Assembly (NCBI RefSeq): GCF_938030145.1
Contig: NZ_CALHGM010000011.1
Coordinates: forward strand, 1-35,177
Length of the DNA: 35,177 nucleotides
Direction: 5' to 3'
DNA from: an uncultured Campylobacter sp.
Lineage (GTDB): Bacteria; Campylobacterota; Campylobacteria; Campylobacterales; Campylobacteraceae
Shown here: positions 24,166 to 32,882 of the stretch, in pieces
Layout of the letters: each line of letters starts with the position of its first letter
Position numbering within the stretch: the stretch's first letter is position 1
Position numbers and translations under genes: made by a program
The notes under the pieces: generated by a model
What the model was told of the DNA's origin: nothing
The model's input: the letters and a program-made list of their open reading frames with translations, nothing else
Databases searched by the model: none

Positions 24166-24669
24166 ATGCCATTGTTAGATAGTTTTAAGGTCGATCATAC
24201 CCGCATGAATGCCCCGGGCGTGCGGCTCGCAAAGAGTATGCGCACCAAAAGCGGCGATAAGATCAGCGTCTATGATCTGCGGTTTTGCCGCCCGAATTTA
24301 GAGATCATGAGCGAGCGCGGCACCCACACGCTGGAGCATCTTTTCGCGGGCTTCATGCGCGAGCACCTAAATAGCGCGGACGTCGAGATCATCGACATCT
24401 CGCCGATGGGGTGCCGCACGGGCTTTTATATGAGCGTGATCGGCGCACCTTGCGAGAGCGCCGTCGCGGCGGCGTGGAGCGCGAGTATGAAGGATATTTT
24501 GGGCGTAGGCTCTCAAGCAGATATCCCCGAGCTGAATAAATTTCAATGCGGCACCTTCGCGATGCACTCGCTAGCAGAAGCCAAACAGATCGCGCAAAAC
24601 GTGCTAAATAAGGGTATCGGCGTGATCAAAAACGACGAGATCGCGCTGGATCCAAGCAAGATAAAATAG
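24166..24669 (+). CDS. luxS: S-ribosylhomocysteine lyase
   Basis: A 167-residue LuxS, which cleaves S-ribosylhomocysteine to homocysteine and the autoinducer-2 precursor in the activated methyl cycle. Metal ligands are H54 and H58 in HTLEH, with catalytic E57, and C128 in KFQCGTF. The catalytic Cys of MGCRTGFYM is at residue 83. Length is normal. It is a monocistronic gene with an extended -10 promoter and a strong terminator. No AI-2 uptake genes are in the window. Confidence 0.96.
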   Translation: MPLLDSFKVDHTRMNAPGVRLAKSMRTKSGDKISVYDLRFCRPNLEIMSERGTHTLEHLFAGFMREHLNSADVEIIDISPMGCRTGFYMSVIGAPCESAVAAAWSASMKDILGVGSQADIPELNKFQCGTFAMHSLAEAKQIAQNVLNKGIGVIKNDEIALDPSKIK

Positions 24670-24680
24670 TTTTGAAATTT

Positions 24681-24713
24681 AAGAGATAGTGCAAAATCTA
24701 GCACTATCTCTTT
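24681..24713 (+). terminator. Intrinsic terminator of luxS
   Basis: AAGAGATAGTGC (24681-24692) and its exact complement (24701-24712) form a 12-base stem with an 8-base loop, starting 11 bases after the luxS stop and followed by a short T run. Confidence 0.75.
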
Positions 24714-25252
24714 GAGCGCTCGCTCGGTTCGCGATCAGTGTATAACGCATCATAAAATATTATCGTAAAATGTGCAAAAATTCGAGGCACAAAATGCGTA
24801 TTTGCTAAAACAAGCCAGAGGCAACATCTATTTATAAGCCGATTTAGCTTTATAAACCGACTTGGCGCTTGCCGTAAAGTCTGCGTCACGCGAGGTTTTT
24901 GATAAAAGCTACGATTTGGCTTTAAGCTGGGTGGCAAAAGCGCGCAAGCAAAGCTCATATCAAATTTAATAAATTTATCTCGTAGGTCGGCTTTAAATTT
25001 ATAAGAATTTTTAAAATTTCGTCTTAAATTAAAGCCGAAATTCTATCCGCAAATACCCTGCTTATGCACATTATTACTTTCAGATGCGATCTTCAATCCT
25101 GCATAAAAATCGCATAGCAAAACGAGAATTTAAAATTTTTATTTAAGGTTTCGTTGTGAGTTTGGCGCTTGAAATTTCACTTTCGCTGCACGAAAAGAAT
25201 GCTAAAATTCCGTCGAAACCGCGCCGGATGCGGTGAACTTAAAGGAGAGAAA
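24714..25252. other. Intergenic region between luxS and the cupin gene
   Basis: About 540 bp without a credible gene; an 84-codon minus-strand reading (24704-24958) overlaps the luxS terminator and has no ribosome site. Visible items are an inverted repeat CGGCTTTAA / TTAAAGCCG (24988-24996, 25029-25037) and the cupin promoter near the right end. Confidence 0.5.
25200..25208 (+). promoter_or_regulatory. Extended -10 (TGCTAAAAT) for the cupin gene
   Basis: TG-C-TAAAAT lies 45 bases before the ATG at 25253 and inside the longer reading frame that begins at 25169, which favours the later start. Confidence 0.5.
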
Positions 25253-25591
25253 ATGCAAAGAATTTTTCATATAAAAGATGCTATTTGTAGCGACGAGCGA
25301 GCCGTAAAAACGACATTTTTTACTACGGAGGCCACTTGCGGCGTGGTTTGGATCGTCAAGCGCGGCCAGGTCGTAGCGCCGCATATTCACCCAGACGGCG
25401 ATGACGTGTGGATATGCTTAAGCGGACGCGGCGTGTTTTATCCGAGCAAGGGTGAGGAGGTGCCGATCTGTGCGGGCGATCTAATCATTTCCAAAAGCGG
25501 AGAGTGCCACGGTATGAAAAATACGGGCGATGAGGATTTTGTGTTTGCAAGCGTTACGGCGCCGATTCCGTGCGGCTACGAAGCGCTTTGA
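25253..25591 (+). CDS. Small single-domain cupin protein
   Basis: A 112-residue cupin. The start at 25253 follows AAAGGAGAG and the promoter lies just upstream; the longer frame from 25169 would place the promoter inside the gene. The first cupin motif is visible as APHIHPDGDDVWICLSGRG (two His and a downstream acid or Gly turn) and the second as GDLIISKSGECHGMKNTG, giving a plausible metal site of two or three His. Function of such stand-alone cupins (isomerase, dioxygenase or sensor) cannot be set from sequence. It is followed by an unrelated gene after about 160 bases. Confidence 0.78.
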   Translation: MQRIFHIKDAICSDERAVKTTFFTTEATCGVVWIVKRGQVVAPHIHPDGDDVWICLSGRGVFYPSKGEEVPICAGDLIISKSGECHGMKNTGDEDFVFASVTAPIPCGYEAL

Positions 25592-25702
25592 ATTAAAATT
25601 TGCCAGAGATTTTGTGGTATTCGTAAAATAAATTAGCGCCGCAAAGAGTTGAATCAGAATTTGTCTGTAGCGTTAAATTTCATAAATTTAGCCGCGCTTT
25701 TG

Positions 25703-25708
25703 TACAAT
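25703..25708 (+). promoter_or_regulatory. Candidate -10 (TACAAT) for the DKNYY gene
   Basis: TACAAT preceded by TTTTG, 47 bases before the ATG at 25755. Confidence 0.35.
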
Positions 25709-25754
25709 TTCAAATGCTGCGCAATCTGCGGCGAGATTAAATTTGAGGCAAAAG

Positions 25755-27212
25755 ATGTATGAGGATTTTACGCAAGAGCCAAAGGATGAGCGCGCGCAAA
25801 AGAAGCGCAAAGCTAGGGCGCGCAAGGTAGAAGCAGATCGTAAACCGGTGCGAGACGGGCCTAGAGGCATGCGACTGCGGCGCAAGATAGCGCTTGGTAT
25901 AACGTTTGCGTTTGCGGCTTTTAGCGCGCTCGCTCTGTTTGCGGTTATAAATTCCGCAGACGACTACTCGCCGCGGGACGACGAGCAGATCAAATACAGC
26001 GATTTTTATAAAAAAGGAGACGAAATTTACGCTCTCGTGGTGGGTGCGGGCTATTTTGCGATACCGAGCGCGGACGCGGCGAGCTTTCGGGTTTTGGATT
26101 TCGGCTCCGGCTACCGCTCCAACGTCGCAGCGGATAAAAATGCCGTATATTGCGGCAACATCGCGATGAGCGAGCTAGAGCCCGCGCGCACGAAAGCCGT
26201 AGCGTTCGGATACGTAAGCGACGGGCGAGTTAGCTATTTTTGCGACGGCGAGGCGGTGTGGAACGACGCGCTGGGAGCGTTTAAGCTCACTTATCAAACC
26301 TTGGCGCATATCTTTTGGGATGCGCCCAAGCCGCAAAGCTACATTTATAAATTTAAGCGAATGGACGCTACGGATCTGCGCCAAATCGCGGGTGTATATT
26401 ACGCTGCGCAGGGCTCTCGCGCGTTTTATAAGGGAGAGGTTTTGCCGGGCGCCGATGCCGCGAGCCTGCGCCATATAGAGGGAAGCGATGGGCGCGCTAG
26501 CGACGTTTACGCCGCGGACGGCGCGAATGTGTATTTTAAAAACCTGCGCCTTGACGCGCGCGATAACGGCGGGCATTACGAACTTTTGAGGCAGCGGCTG
26601 AGCTATTTTTTGTGGGATGCGAAAAGCGGCGACGTTTTTGCGAATGATTTAAAATTTGACCCCGCCTCCGCGCCCTATACTCCGCTAAATAGGCAGCTTG
26701 AGCACTCAAACCATCTGCTTTTTGCCTCCCTTGGCGGCATCTACTATTTCGACGAAAATGACGGAAAGCAAAAGCGCGCGGCAGACAATCCCTTTGCGGG
26801 CGAAGTTCGCGCGCTTAGCGGCAGCGTATTTCAAAGCGGTAAGCGGATATATTTTTTAGAAGGCGCGGATGTTTGGGGCGGCGGTCGCAGCACTCGCAGG
26901 CTGGTCGCTCGCAAAAGCGGGCTTTTCGCGCTCGAGCTGCCGCATGAGTGGCGCAGGGTCGGCGGCGTGCACGGCGGGCTATACGGCTGGGTCTATTCAA
27001 ACGGCGGGCGATTTTTCTACTTTGACGATCTGGGCTCTTCGCAGCTGATAGATCGGTGCATTTATGAGATCAGAGATTTAAACTTGGTTGAAATTTTGCT
27101 TCAAAAAAGCAGCTTTGGCACGAGTAAAATTCGCGAGATGATAAAGAGCGGCGGGCTTGAGGCGGTGGATGGCGAGCTGCTTTTGGAGGTAAAGACGCGG
27201 GTGGAATTTTAG
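25755..27212 (+). CDS. DKNYY-repeat family membrane-anchored protein
   Basis: A protein of about 485 residues. ATG 25755 is preferred over a TTG four codons upstream because GAGG (25745-25748) then has normal spacing. The N-terminus is cytosolic and highly basic (KKRKARARKVEADRKP), followed by one membrane helix at about 47-66 and a large outer region. That region repeats the DKNYY pattern, for example AADKNAVYCGN, AADGANVYFKN and FYKGEVLPGADAASL, in which a bound acid precedes VYF/VYC and then a short name-like strand. DKNYY proteins are thought to be surface or periplasmic beta-repeat proteins of unknown role. A signal-anchor topology (N in, C out) is inferred. It is a lone gene. Confidence 0.75.
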   Translation: MYEDFTQEPKDERAQKKRKARARKVEADRKPVRDGPRGMRLRRKIALGITFAFAAFSALALFAVINSADDYSPRDDEQIKYSDFYKKGDEIYALVVGAGYFAIPSADAASFRVLDFGSGYRSNVAADKNAVYCGNIAMSELEPARTKAVAFGYVSDGRVSYFCDGEAVWNDALGAFKLTYQTLAHIFWDAPKPQSYIYKFKRMDATDLRQIAGVYYAAQGSRAFYKGEVLPGADAASLRHIEGSDGRASDVYAADGANVYFKNLRLDARDNGGHYELLRQRLSYFLWDAKSGDVFANDLKFDPASAPYTPLNRQLEHSNHLLFASLGGIYYFDENDGKQKRAADNPFAGEVRALSGSVFQSGKRIYFLEGADVWGGGRSTRRLVARKSGLFALELPHEWRRVGGVHGGLYGWVYSNGGRFFYFDDLGSSQLIDRCIYEIRDLNLVEILLQKSSFGTSKIREMIKSGGLEAVDGELLLEVKTRVEF

Positions 27213-27725
27213 TGCGATTTGAGCACAATTCGAGCGCAGAAAGCGCTGCTAAATTTTAAAATTTGATTTTTGCGTAAATTTATGAAATTTAAGCGGTACT
27301 GCGGGCTTTGGCGCGAGCTTACGTTTAAATTTTATAGCAAATCGCCTTTGGAGCAGTCGTGCAAAATTTCGTTTCGCGTCGTCGCGACGGCGCGCGAAAT
27401 ATTTTATATCGGTCGCGATCTTTGCGTCGCGGCGTGCTTAGATAAGGCGTCGCCGTAAATTTTATTTTAGTGCTACAGCTTTCCTAAAATTTCGCTAGCA
27501 GTGTGGGCGACGCGGCGACAGAGCGTAAATTTAAAAGACTCAATCGCAAAGTTGCACGCATAAAATTTGCTCGCCGAGCTCGCAAGATAAAATTTAGCGG
27601 CTTGGATTCAAAAGCGTAAATTCCTTTTTTGATATGAAATTTAACAGAGTGGGTGCATATCAAGCGGCGCGATCAAAGCGCCGTTTTGCAAACTCGCGAG
27701 CTTTAAGTGAAGCAAAAACAAAGCG
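27213..27725. other. Intergenic region between the DKNYY gene and mnmA
   Basis: 513 bp between converging genes, with G/C-rich patches such as CGGCGC-type words and A/T words. A 62-codon reading at 27270-27458 starts without a ribosome site and is taken as spacer. One hairpin at 27665-27687 is listed separately. Confidence 0.55.
27665..27687 (+). terminator. Hairpin with T run between converging genes
   Basis: CGGCGC (27665-27670), loop GATCAAA, GCGCCG (27678-27683), then TTTT. The T run serves plus-strand transcription, though the hairpin lies only 42 bases past the mnmA stop on the other strand. Confidence 0.5.
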
Positions 27726-28757
27726 CTATTTTATAAAGCCGCTTGCCACTACGCGATCGCGCTCGTCGTAAAAAACCGCGAGCTGTGCCGGAGCAATGCC
27801 CGCTGCGGGCGCGGACAGTACGGCATGCACGCCGCCGTCTTCGCGCGGCGAAATTTTAACGAGGAGTTTGGCGCTGCGGTAGCGGATCTTAACGCCGAGA
27901 CCCGCCATATTTAAAATTTCATCCCTGCTTAAAAAGGCGTTAAAATTTTCGGTGTCGAACTCGTAGGTCGCCAGTTCCTCCTTGCCGCCCACGACGATCT
28001 CGTTTTTATGCGGGTCGATGCTTAGCACGAAGTGCGGCTCATGCGCGCCGTGCACCGTAAAACCGCGGCGCTTGCCGATCGTGTAGTGCATATAGCCCTC
28101 GTGAGTGCCGATGGCGTTGCCCGCGCGGTCGCGCACGATGCCGGGCATTTTGGTGCCCGTATGACGGTTCAAAACGTCGATGTAGGTGGTATCCACAAAG
28201 CAGATCTCGCTGCTTTCGCTCGCAGAGGCGATCTGCGAAAGCTCCGTATAGGCGCACGCAGCCTCTTTGACGTCCTTTTTATACATCCCTCCAAGCGGAA
28301 AGAGCATAAACTTAAGCGCGGCGGGATCGATGTTTGCTAAAAAATAACTCTGATCTTTGCTAAGGTCGGTTGCGGCTTTTAAAAGCCCATCCTCGATACG
28401 GACGTAGTGCCCGGTAGCGAGGCGCTCAAAGCTCTGCTCGCGCGCAAATTCCAAGAGCTTGCCGAGCTTTATGCGGCGATTACACAGCGCGCAGGGATTC
28501 GGCGTAAGACCGTCGATATAGGCCTGCACGAAGGGCTCGTAAACATCGCGATTAAAATCATCCTGCAGATCCAAAATGTGGATTTTTATACCTAAAAACT
28601 CGCCTACCTTGCGGACTTTGGCGATGTTTGCTTCGTGATAGCCCGGCTTTGCGTGCAGCTTCATATAGCAGCCCTGCACCTCGTGGCCTGCGTCTTGTAG
28701 CAGCTTCGCGCACATCGAGCTATCCACGCCGCCGCTCATCGCGACTAAAATTTTCAT
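27726..28757 (-). CDS. mnmA: tRNA-specific 2-thiouridylase MnmA
   Basis: A 343-residue enzyme that adds sulfur to U34 of tRNA Lys, Glu and Gln. The PP-loop is SGGVDSS (8-14). Catalytic cysteines are C89 in NPCALCNRR and C186 in SSEICFVD. The GHYVRI and KDQSYFL segments are typical. C-terminal beta domain is present and complete. Its start overlaps the stop of the LOG-family gene by 4 bases, so the two are translated together. Confidence 0.96.
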   Translation of the reverse strand: MKILVAMSGGVDSSMCAKLLQDAGHEVQGCYMKLHAKPGYHEANIAKVRKVGEFLGIKIHILDLQDDFNRDVYEPFVQAYIDGLTPNPCALCNRRIKLGKLLEFAREQSFERLATGHYVRIEDGLLKAATDLSKDQSYFLANIDPAALKFMLFPLGGMYKKDVKEAACAYTELSQIASASESSEICFVDTTYIDVLNRHTGTKMPGIVRDRAGNAIGTHEGYMHYTIGKRRGFTVHGAHEPHFVLSIDPHKNEIVVGGKEELATYEFDTENFNAFLSRDEILNMAGLGVKIRYRSAKLLVKISPREDGGVHAVLSAPAAGIAPAQLAVFYDERDRVVASGFIK

Positions 28758-29359
28758 TCGTTCTCCTTACGTCGCACATTCGTTAAAATTTCATCCACGC
28801 TGTTGCAGAGCTTAAAATTTTGCAGATCGCTTTCGTTTATCGCACCAGATTTTAGCAGTGAAGTGCGGAAAAACTCCATCAAAGGCGCGTAAAATTCCTC
28901 GTCGTAAAGATAGATCCGTGCGCGTTTAAAGCCCGTCTGCACCAGCACTAAAATTTCAAAAAACTCATCCAGCGTCCCAAATCCGCCAGGAAAGATGGCG
29001 AAAATTTCGCTGTTTTCGATGAGAGCGCCTTTGCGTGGCGCAAATGCCGAAAATTTCGCGCCCTGCGTCAAAAAGCCGTTGCTTTTTTGCTCAAACGGCA
29101 GCATGATGTTAAAGCCCACGCTGTGCGTTCTTGCTCTCGCAAATGCGCCTCGGTTGGCGCCTTGCATAATGCCGCCACCGCCTCCGGTGATGATCGAGTA
29201 TCCTAAATCAGCGAGCCCCTCGCAGAGCTTTTGCGCGTCTTTTACATAGCGATTATCCTCGCTAAAGCGCGCCGAGCCGAAGATCGTGGCGCTTTTGCCC
29301 ACGTTTTTGAGATTGTCGCGGGCAATTTTGATGTCTTTTAGAATTTCTTTTAACTGCAT
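28754..29359 (-). CDS. TIGR00730 / LOG family Rossmann-fold protein
   Basis: A 201-residue protein of the LONELY GUY family, often mis-called lysine decarboxylase. The signature PGGFGTLDEFFE is intact, as is GGGGGIMQGANRGAF. Characterised members hydrolyse nucleoside 5-prime-monophosphates to base and ribose 5-phosphate. The catalytic Arg/Glu set of the PGGxGT region appears present, but bacterial substrates vary (AMP, cytokinin-type nucleotides). It is first in a two-gene unit with mnmA (4-base overlap). A TAATAT box and no clear -35 lie upstream. Confidence 0.9.
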   Translation of the reverse strand: MQLKEILKDIKIARDNLKNVGKSATIFGSARFSEDNRYVKDAQKLCEGLADLGYSIITGGGGGIMQGANRGAFARARTHSVGFNIMLPFEQKSNGFLTQGAKFSAFAPRKGALIENSEIFAIFPGGFGTLDEFFEILVLVQTGFKRARIYLYDEEFYAPLMEFFRTSLLKSGAINESDLQNFKLCNSVDEILTNVRRKENE

Positions 29360-29474
29360 GATTAATCTATCTTTTGTGTATATTATTTAAAATTTCAGCT
29401 TTAAGAATAGCATTAAATTTTTAAAATTCCGTTTAAAATAGTAGAATTTGCGCGATTTAAAATCTCATCGTAAA

Positions 29475-30674
29475 TCATACTAGGTTGCTAAGTTTTCGTA
29501 AGAATCCGCCGACGCCGCGGTAAGCGCTCATATCGATAGGCTCGCAGCCCTGTTTGCTCAAAAATCGCGAGACGCTCTGTTTAAGCGCGATCGTAGCGGG
29601 TGAAAACGGATAGTGCGAGTTAAAAAGCGCGCGATTTTGTGAGCAGATGGCTACTTGTTTGCAAAACGGCACAAAGCCTAGCAGTTTAAAGCCCAGCTCG
29701 CTTATATTGCGGTGCGCAACCGACTTTAGATTGTCGTAGATCATCACGGCGTCATCCTCGCTCGCGGTGAAATTTAGCAAAAACAAAACCTCTTTTTTGC
29801 TCGCCCCAAGCGTCTTTAAAAGCGCGTAGGTGTTGCTTATCGAGCAGGGTTCGTTCGCGCACAGCACGATATTTTCGTCGCCGATGCTCAAAAAATCTCC
29901 AAGATACTCAAGCCCCGCATCGATCAAAATAAAATCGAAGATTCCCGCCTCTTTTAGCTCGCTTGCGAAGCAAGCAGGGCTTTCGTGAGCCTTTGCGTTT
30001 GCGGAATTTCCGGCTTTTTTGGAATTTGATGAGCGGGCGGAATTTTTCATTTCATCTTCACTTGCGGAATTTTGAGAATTCTCGTCAGGGATTGAATTTT
30101 GCTTGGTGAAATCATTGCTTTTAAAATTCTCTAGGCTTTCTGATTCTGTAAAATTCCATCCATCTTCGCAATTCTGCGGCTTTTTGGCTGCACAATTCGT
30201 AGAATTTTTTGCAGAGTTTGCCATTGAATTTGAAGCGGCGGAATTTTCTGAGTTGTTTTTGTCATCAGAGCTCGTAAGCTTTTGCACATAATTGCGCGAG
30301 CCGCTACTTTCGTCGCCTTCCCGGTTTTGTGCGCTATCCATAGAATTTTGCATGACGCAATCGTCCGCGCTAGAGCTTGCGTTTTTGATAGAATTTTGCG
30401 CCATAGAATTCGCGCTATTTACAGAATTTTGTGAAGCAAGCGCGGGCGAAACGAGCGTTAAATTTTGAGAAATTTTTATTGCGATGGCGCTTGGTAGCGA
30501 AATCCTCTTTCTTTGCAAAGCGTTTAAGATGATCTCTTGATTGTTTAAATTTGGCGCTTCGATGATCGCCGTGCGGTAGCCCTGCTCGCTTAGAATTTCG
30601 GCGAAATTTGCTGCAATCACGCTCTTGCCGACTCCGCCCTTGGCGCTTAAAAAATTTACGATTTTAGTTTGCAT
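29475..30674 (-). CDS. MinD/FlhG-like ATPase, diverged, with a 150-residue Asn-Ser-rich insert
   Basis: A 399-residue deviant-Walker ATPase where flhG sits in relatives, after folK. The P-loop is SAKGGVGKS (10-18) and Walker B ends in ILIDAG (D252). The later block NTYALLKTLGASKKEV matches the SITDAYALIK region of FlhG. Three oddities: it starts only 9 residues before the P-loop, so the DQAxxLR helix that FlhG uses to bind FlhF is absent; the switch I Asp pair of MinD/FlhG (DxD) reads E39-A40-P41; and residues 81-232 are a low-complexity insert with the dipeptide NS 16 times. Without the insert the length is near 249, normal for the family. The 19-base overlap with folK leaves no room for flhF. 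It may be a decaying remnant or a reused protein. Confidence 0.75.
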   Translation of the reverse strand: MQTKIVNFLSAKGGVGKSVIAANFAEILSEQGYRTAIIEAPNLNNQEIILNALQRKRISLPSAIAIKISQNLTLVSPALASQNSVNSANSMAQNSIKNASSSADDCVMQNSMDSAQNREGDESSGSRNYVQKLTSSDDKNNSENSAASNSMANSAKNSTNCAAKKPQNCEDGWNFTESESLENFKSNDFTKQNSIPDENSQNSASEDEMKNSARSSNSKKAGNSANAKAHESPACFASELKEAGIFDFILIDAGLEYLGDFLSIGDENIVLCANEPCSISNTYALLKTLGASKKEVLFLLNFTASEDDAVMIYDNLKSVAHRNISELGFKLLGFVPFCKQVAICSQNRALFNSHYPFSPATIALKQSVSRFLSKQGCEPIDMSAYRGVGGFLRKLSNLV

Positions 30675-31192
30675 ATCAGTCCTCTTTTAAATTTCATCTC
30701 TCCAAGTGGCAAAATCACGCTTATGCGCTCGCAGGCACCCGGATGCGGCAGCACGAGCTGCTCGCAGGCACGCACCTTCGCGCTTGCATATAAAATATCC
30801 ACGTCCAGCGTGCGCGGCGCGTTTTTAAAGCTTCTTTTGCGTCCAAATCGTAGCTCTGCGCGCTGCATGATTTTGAGTAATGTAAGCGGCGGCAGAGAGC
30901 TTTGCACGAGCATTACGGCGTTTAAAAAATCGGGCTGATCTAAAAAACCAAACGGTCTGTTTTTTAAAATCAAGGAATTTTGCGCTACGAAAAAGCGCGT
31001 ATCGCTCTGTAAAACGCGATAAAATCGCTCGAAGCGCCGCCTGATATCTCCTAAATTCCCGCCGAGCCCGAGCAGATATAAATTTTTAAAATTTCCGCGC
31101 TCGCGGCGCCTCATCGGGAAAACGGCGCTTTTTACGACGCACAGCGCGTCCATGCACTCGTAAAATCCGTTTTTCTTAAGTCGCACATTCAT
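30656..31192 (-). CDS. folK: 2-amino-4-hydroxy-6-hydroxymethyldihydropteridine pyrophosphokinase
   Basis: A 178-residue HPPK of folate synthesis, transferring pyrophosphate from ATP to the pterin. Motifs: LGLGGNLGD (about 41-49), KNRPFGFLDQPDFLNAV, APRTLDVDIL and LPHP. About 38 residues precede the core, starting at MNVRLKK; internal Met 14 or 27 are possible later starts. It lies 3 bases after the M24 peptidase gene and overlaps the flhG-like start by 19 bases. In Helicobacter pylori the same order continues with flhF, which is missing here. Confidence 0.9.
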   Translation of the reverse strand: MNVRLKKNGFYECMDALCVVKSAVFPMRRRERGNFKNLYLLGLGGNLGDIRRRFERFYRVLQSDTRFFVAQNSLILKNRPFGFLDQPDFLNAVMLVQSSLPPLTLLKIMQRAELRFGRKRSFKNAPRTLDVDILYASAKVRACEQLVLPHPGACERISVILPLGEMKFKRGLICKLKS

Positions 31193-31195
31193 AAT

Positions 31196-32239
31196 CTACT
31201 CGCTTAAAATTTCGCAGCCGCCTGCCGTGACGACCACGACGTCCTCGATGCGCACGCCAAATTCGCCGGGCAAGTAAATCCCGGGCTCCACGCTAAAGAC
31301 CATGCCCTCTTTTAGCACGACCTCTCCGCGCTTTGAGATAAACGGAAGCTCGTGGATATCGACTCCGACGCCGTGTCCGGTGCTGTGGAAAAACGCTTCG
31401 CCGTAACCATGCCTCGCGATAAAATCCCTAGCCGCCGCGTCGATCTCGCGCGCCTTTTTGCCAGGCATAATCGCCGCGATCGCTAGAGCTTGCGCCTCTT
31501 TTACGATCTCGTAAATTTCTTGCCGTTTGGCGTTTTTAAAATTTTGCTCTTTACCGAAGTTAAAATTTTCGTCAAAGCACGCCGTGCGCGTCCTATCGGA
31601 ACAGTAACGATTAAATTTAACCCCCGCGTCAAGCAGGAGCAAATCGCCCTCTCTCAGCCGCTTTTTACCGGGCAGAGCGTGCGCCTTTGCGGCGTTTTCG
31701 TTGATCGCTACGATAGGCGAAAAGCTAAGCGCGAGCTCGCCCTTTTTCTTAAAGATGAGTTCGGCGTTAAAAAACAGCTCCTTTTCGCTCATGCCTTCGC
31801 CCTCGGCGCGTACGAACGCGGCAAATTCGTCAAATCTTTCCGCACCCAGCTGTGCCGCTTGCTTTAAAATTTTTATCTCGTCTTCTGATTTTACTATGCG
31901 CGAAATTTGCGAAAAATTCGCACGCGCCTTAAATCTTATCCCAAGCCCTTTGCTCAGCGCCTCCCACTCGCCCGCGCTAAAATCGTACGGGTTATAAGCA
32001 AGCTCCTTTACGCCTGCCTTTCGCAAAAACAGCCGCGCATCTTTTATCAAATTTCGCTCGACCTCGATAACTTCGGTATCTTGGCAAAGCTCGCGCGCCT
32101 CGATGCTATAACGCGCATCCGTGAGGAAAAATTTGCGCCCGCCGAGGCTCAAAAATATCGCGTTGTCGCAACTGTATCCGCACTCGTGAAATACGGCGTT
32201 TTCATCCTTTAGGATAAAATTTTTCAAATTTAATCCCAA
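31196..32239 (-). CDS. M24 metallopeptidase (Xaa-Pro aminopeptidase family)
   Basis: A 347-residue peptidase with an N-terminal creatinase-like domain and a C-terminal pita-bread domain. Metal ligands: D204 in LLLLDAG, the Asp of YCSDRTRT (215), the His of STGHGVGVDIHE, and the two Glu of EGMVFSVEPGIYL and GVRIEDVV. It should remove residues N-terminal to Pro from short peptides. It lies 2 bases after aroQ and 3 bases before folK, the order known from Helicobacter (aroQ, peptidase, folK). The N-terminal domain is complete and there is no signal peptide. Confidence 0.92.
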   Translation of the reverse strand: MGLNLKNFILKDENAVFHECGYSCDNAIFLSLGGRKFFLTDARYSIEARELCQDTEVIEVERNLIKDARLFLRKAGVKELAYNPYDFSAGEWEALSKGLGIRFKARANFSQISRIVKSEDEIKILKQAAQLGAERFDEFAAFVRAEGEGMSEKELFFNAELIFKKKGELALSFSPIVAINENAAKAHALPGKKRLREGDLLLLDAGVKFNRYCSDRTRTACFDENFNFGKEQNFKNAKRQEIYEIVKEAQALAIAAIMPGKKAREIDAAARDFIARHGYGEAFFHSTGHGVGVDIHELPFISKRGEVVLKEGMVFSVEPGIYLPGEFGVRIEDVVVVTAGGCEILSE

Positions 32240-32241
32240 AC

Positions 32242-32709
32242 TTATTTGGCTTTCTGCTCGGCTCTGGCAGCTTTGATCTGCTCAAAAATTTGAATCATTC
32301 CGATCATCGCCAGATGGTATCCCACGGGGCCAAACCCGATTATCTGACCCGCAGTAACGGGTGCTATTAGACTTTTTTGTCTAAGTTCCTCCCTGCGAGC
32401 GATGTTTGAGATATGCACCTCGATCACGGGCAGACTGACTGCGGCGAGCGCATCGCGGATAGCGAGCGAAGTGTGCGTGTAGGCGGCGGGGTTGATGATG
32501 ATACCGTCGCAAGTGCCGAAGCACTCTTGGATCTTATCGACGATCTCGCCTTCGAAATTGCTCTGGAAAAACTCGATCTCGTTGCCGCTCTGATCGGCGA
32601 CCGCCTTCATCTGTTTATGGATGTCCTCCATCTTCATAACTCCGTAAATAGCGGGCTCGCGCATACCGAGCATATTGATATTCGGTCCTTGAATCACCAT
32701 AATTTTCAT
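32242..32709 (-). CDS. aroQ: Type II 3-dehydroquinate dehydratase
   Basis: A 155-residue dodecameric dehydratase of the shikimate pathway. The N-terminal IMVIQGPNINMLGMREPAIYG carries R17 and the catalytic Y22. Later motifs are IINPAAYTHTS (Asn) and EVHISNI (His) and the substrate loop near IARREELRQ. Length is normal. It heads the close-packed minus-strand run peptidase, folK, flhG-like. The promoter (TATAAT on the minus strand, 32743-32748) and AAGGATGC precede it; the gene on the other side is divergent. Confidence 0.95.
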   Translation of the reverse strand: MKIMVIQGPNINMLGMREPAIYGVMKMEDIHKQMKAVADQSGNEIEFFQSNFEGEIVDKIQECFGTCDGIIINPAAYTHTSLAIRDALAAVSLPVIEVHISNIARREELRQKSLIAPVTAGQIIGFGPVGYHLAMIGMIQIFEQIKAARAEQKAK

Positions 32710-32742
32710 TTTTGCATCCTTGTTTTTGAAATTTAAGCGAAA

Positions 32743-32748
32743 ATTATA
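32743..32748 (-). promoter_or_regulatory. -10 box (TATAAT) for the aroQ operon
   Basis: A perfect TATAAT on the minus strand, 34 bases before the aroQ start. Confidence 0.5.
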
Positions 32749-32846
32749 ACCAAAGCGAGCTTATTTTTTACTATGGCGCTAAATTTGCCCGCTCAAGCCC
32801 GGTTGCTAAAATTTTATCTCTAAATTTAGCACGGAAGAGAATTTTA

Positions 32847-32855
32847 TGCTAAAAT
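32847..32855 (+). promoter_or_regulatory. Extended -10 (TGCTAAAAT) for mqnX-sppA
   Basis: TG-C-TAAAAT lies 28 bases before the ATG at 32883, in the divergent gap with aroQ; the ribosome site is AAGGA. Confidence 0.55.
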
Positions 32856-32882
32856 CACGCGCTGTTTTAGATAAGGAAAACG

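Noticed and set aside
27270..27458. 62-codon plus-strand reading before mnmA
   Set aside because: No ribosome site; Lys/Phe-rich start comes from A/T words.
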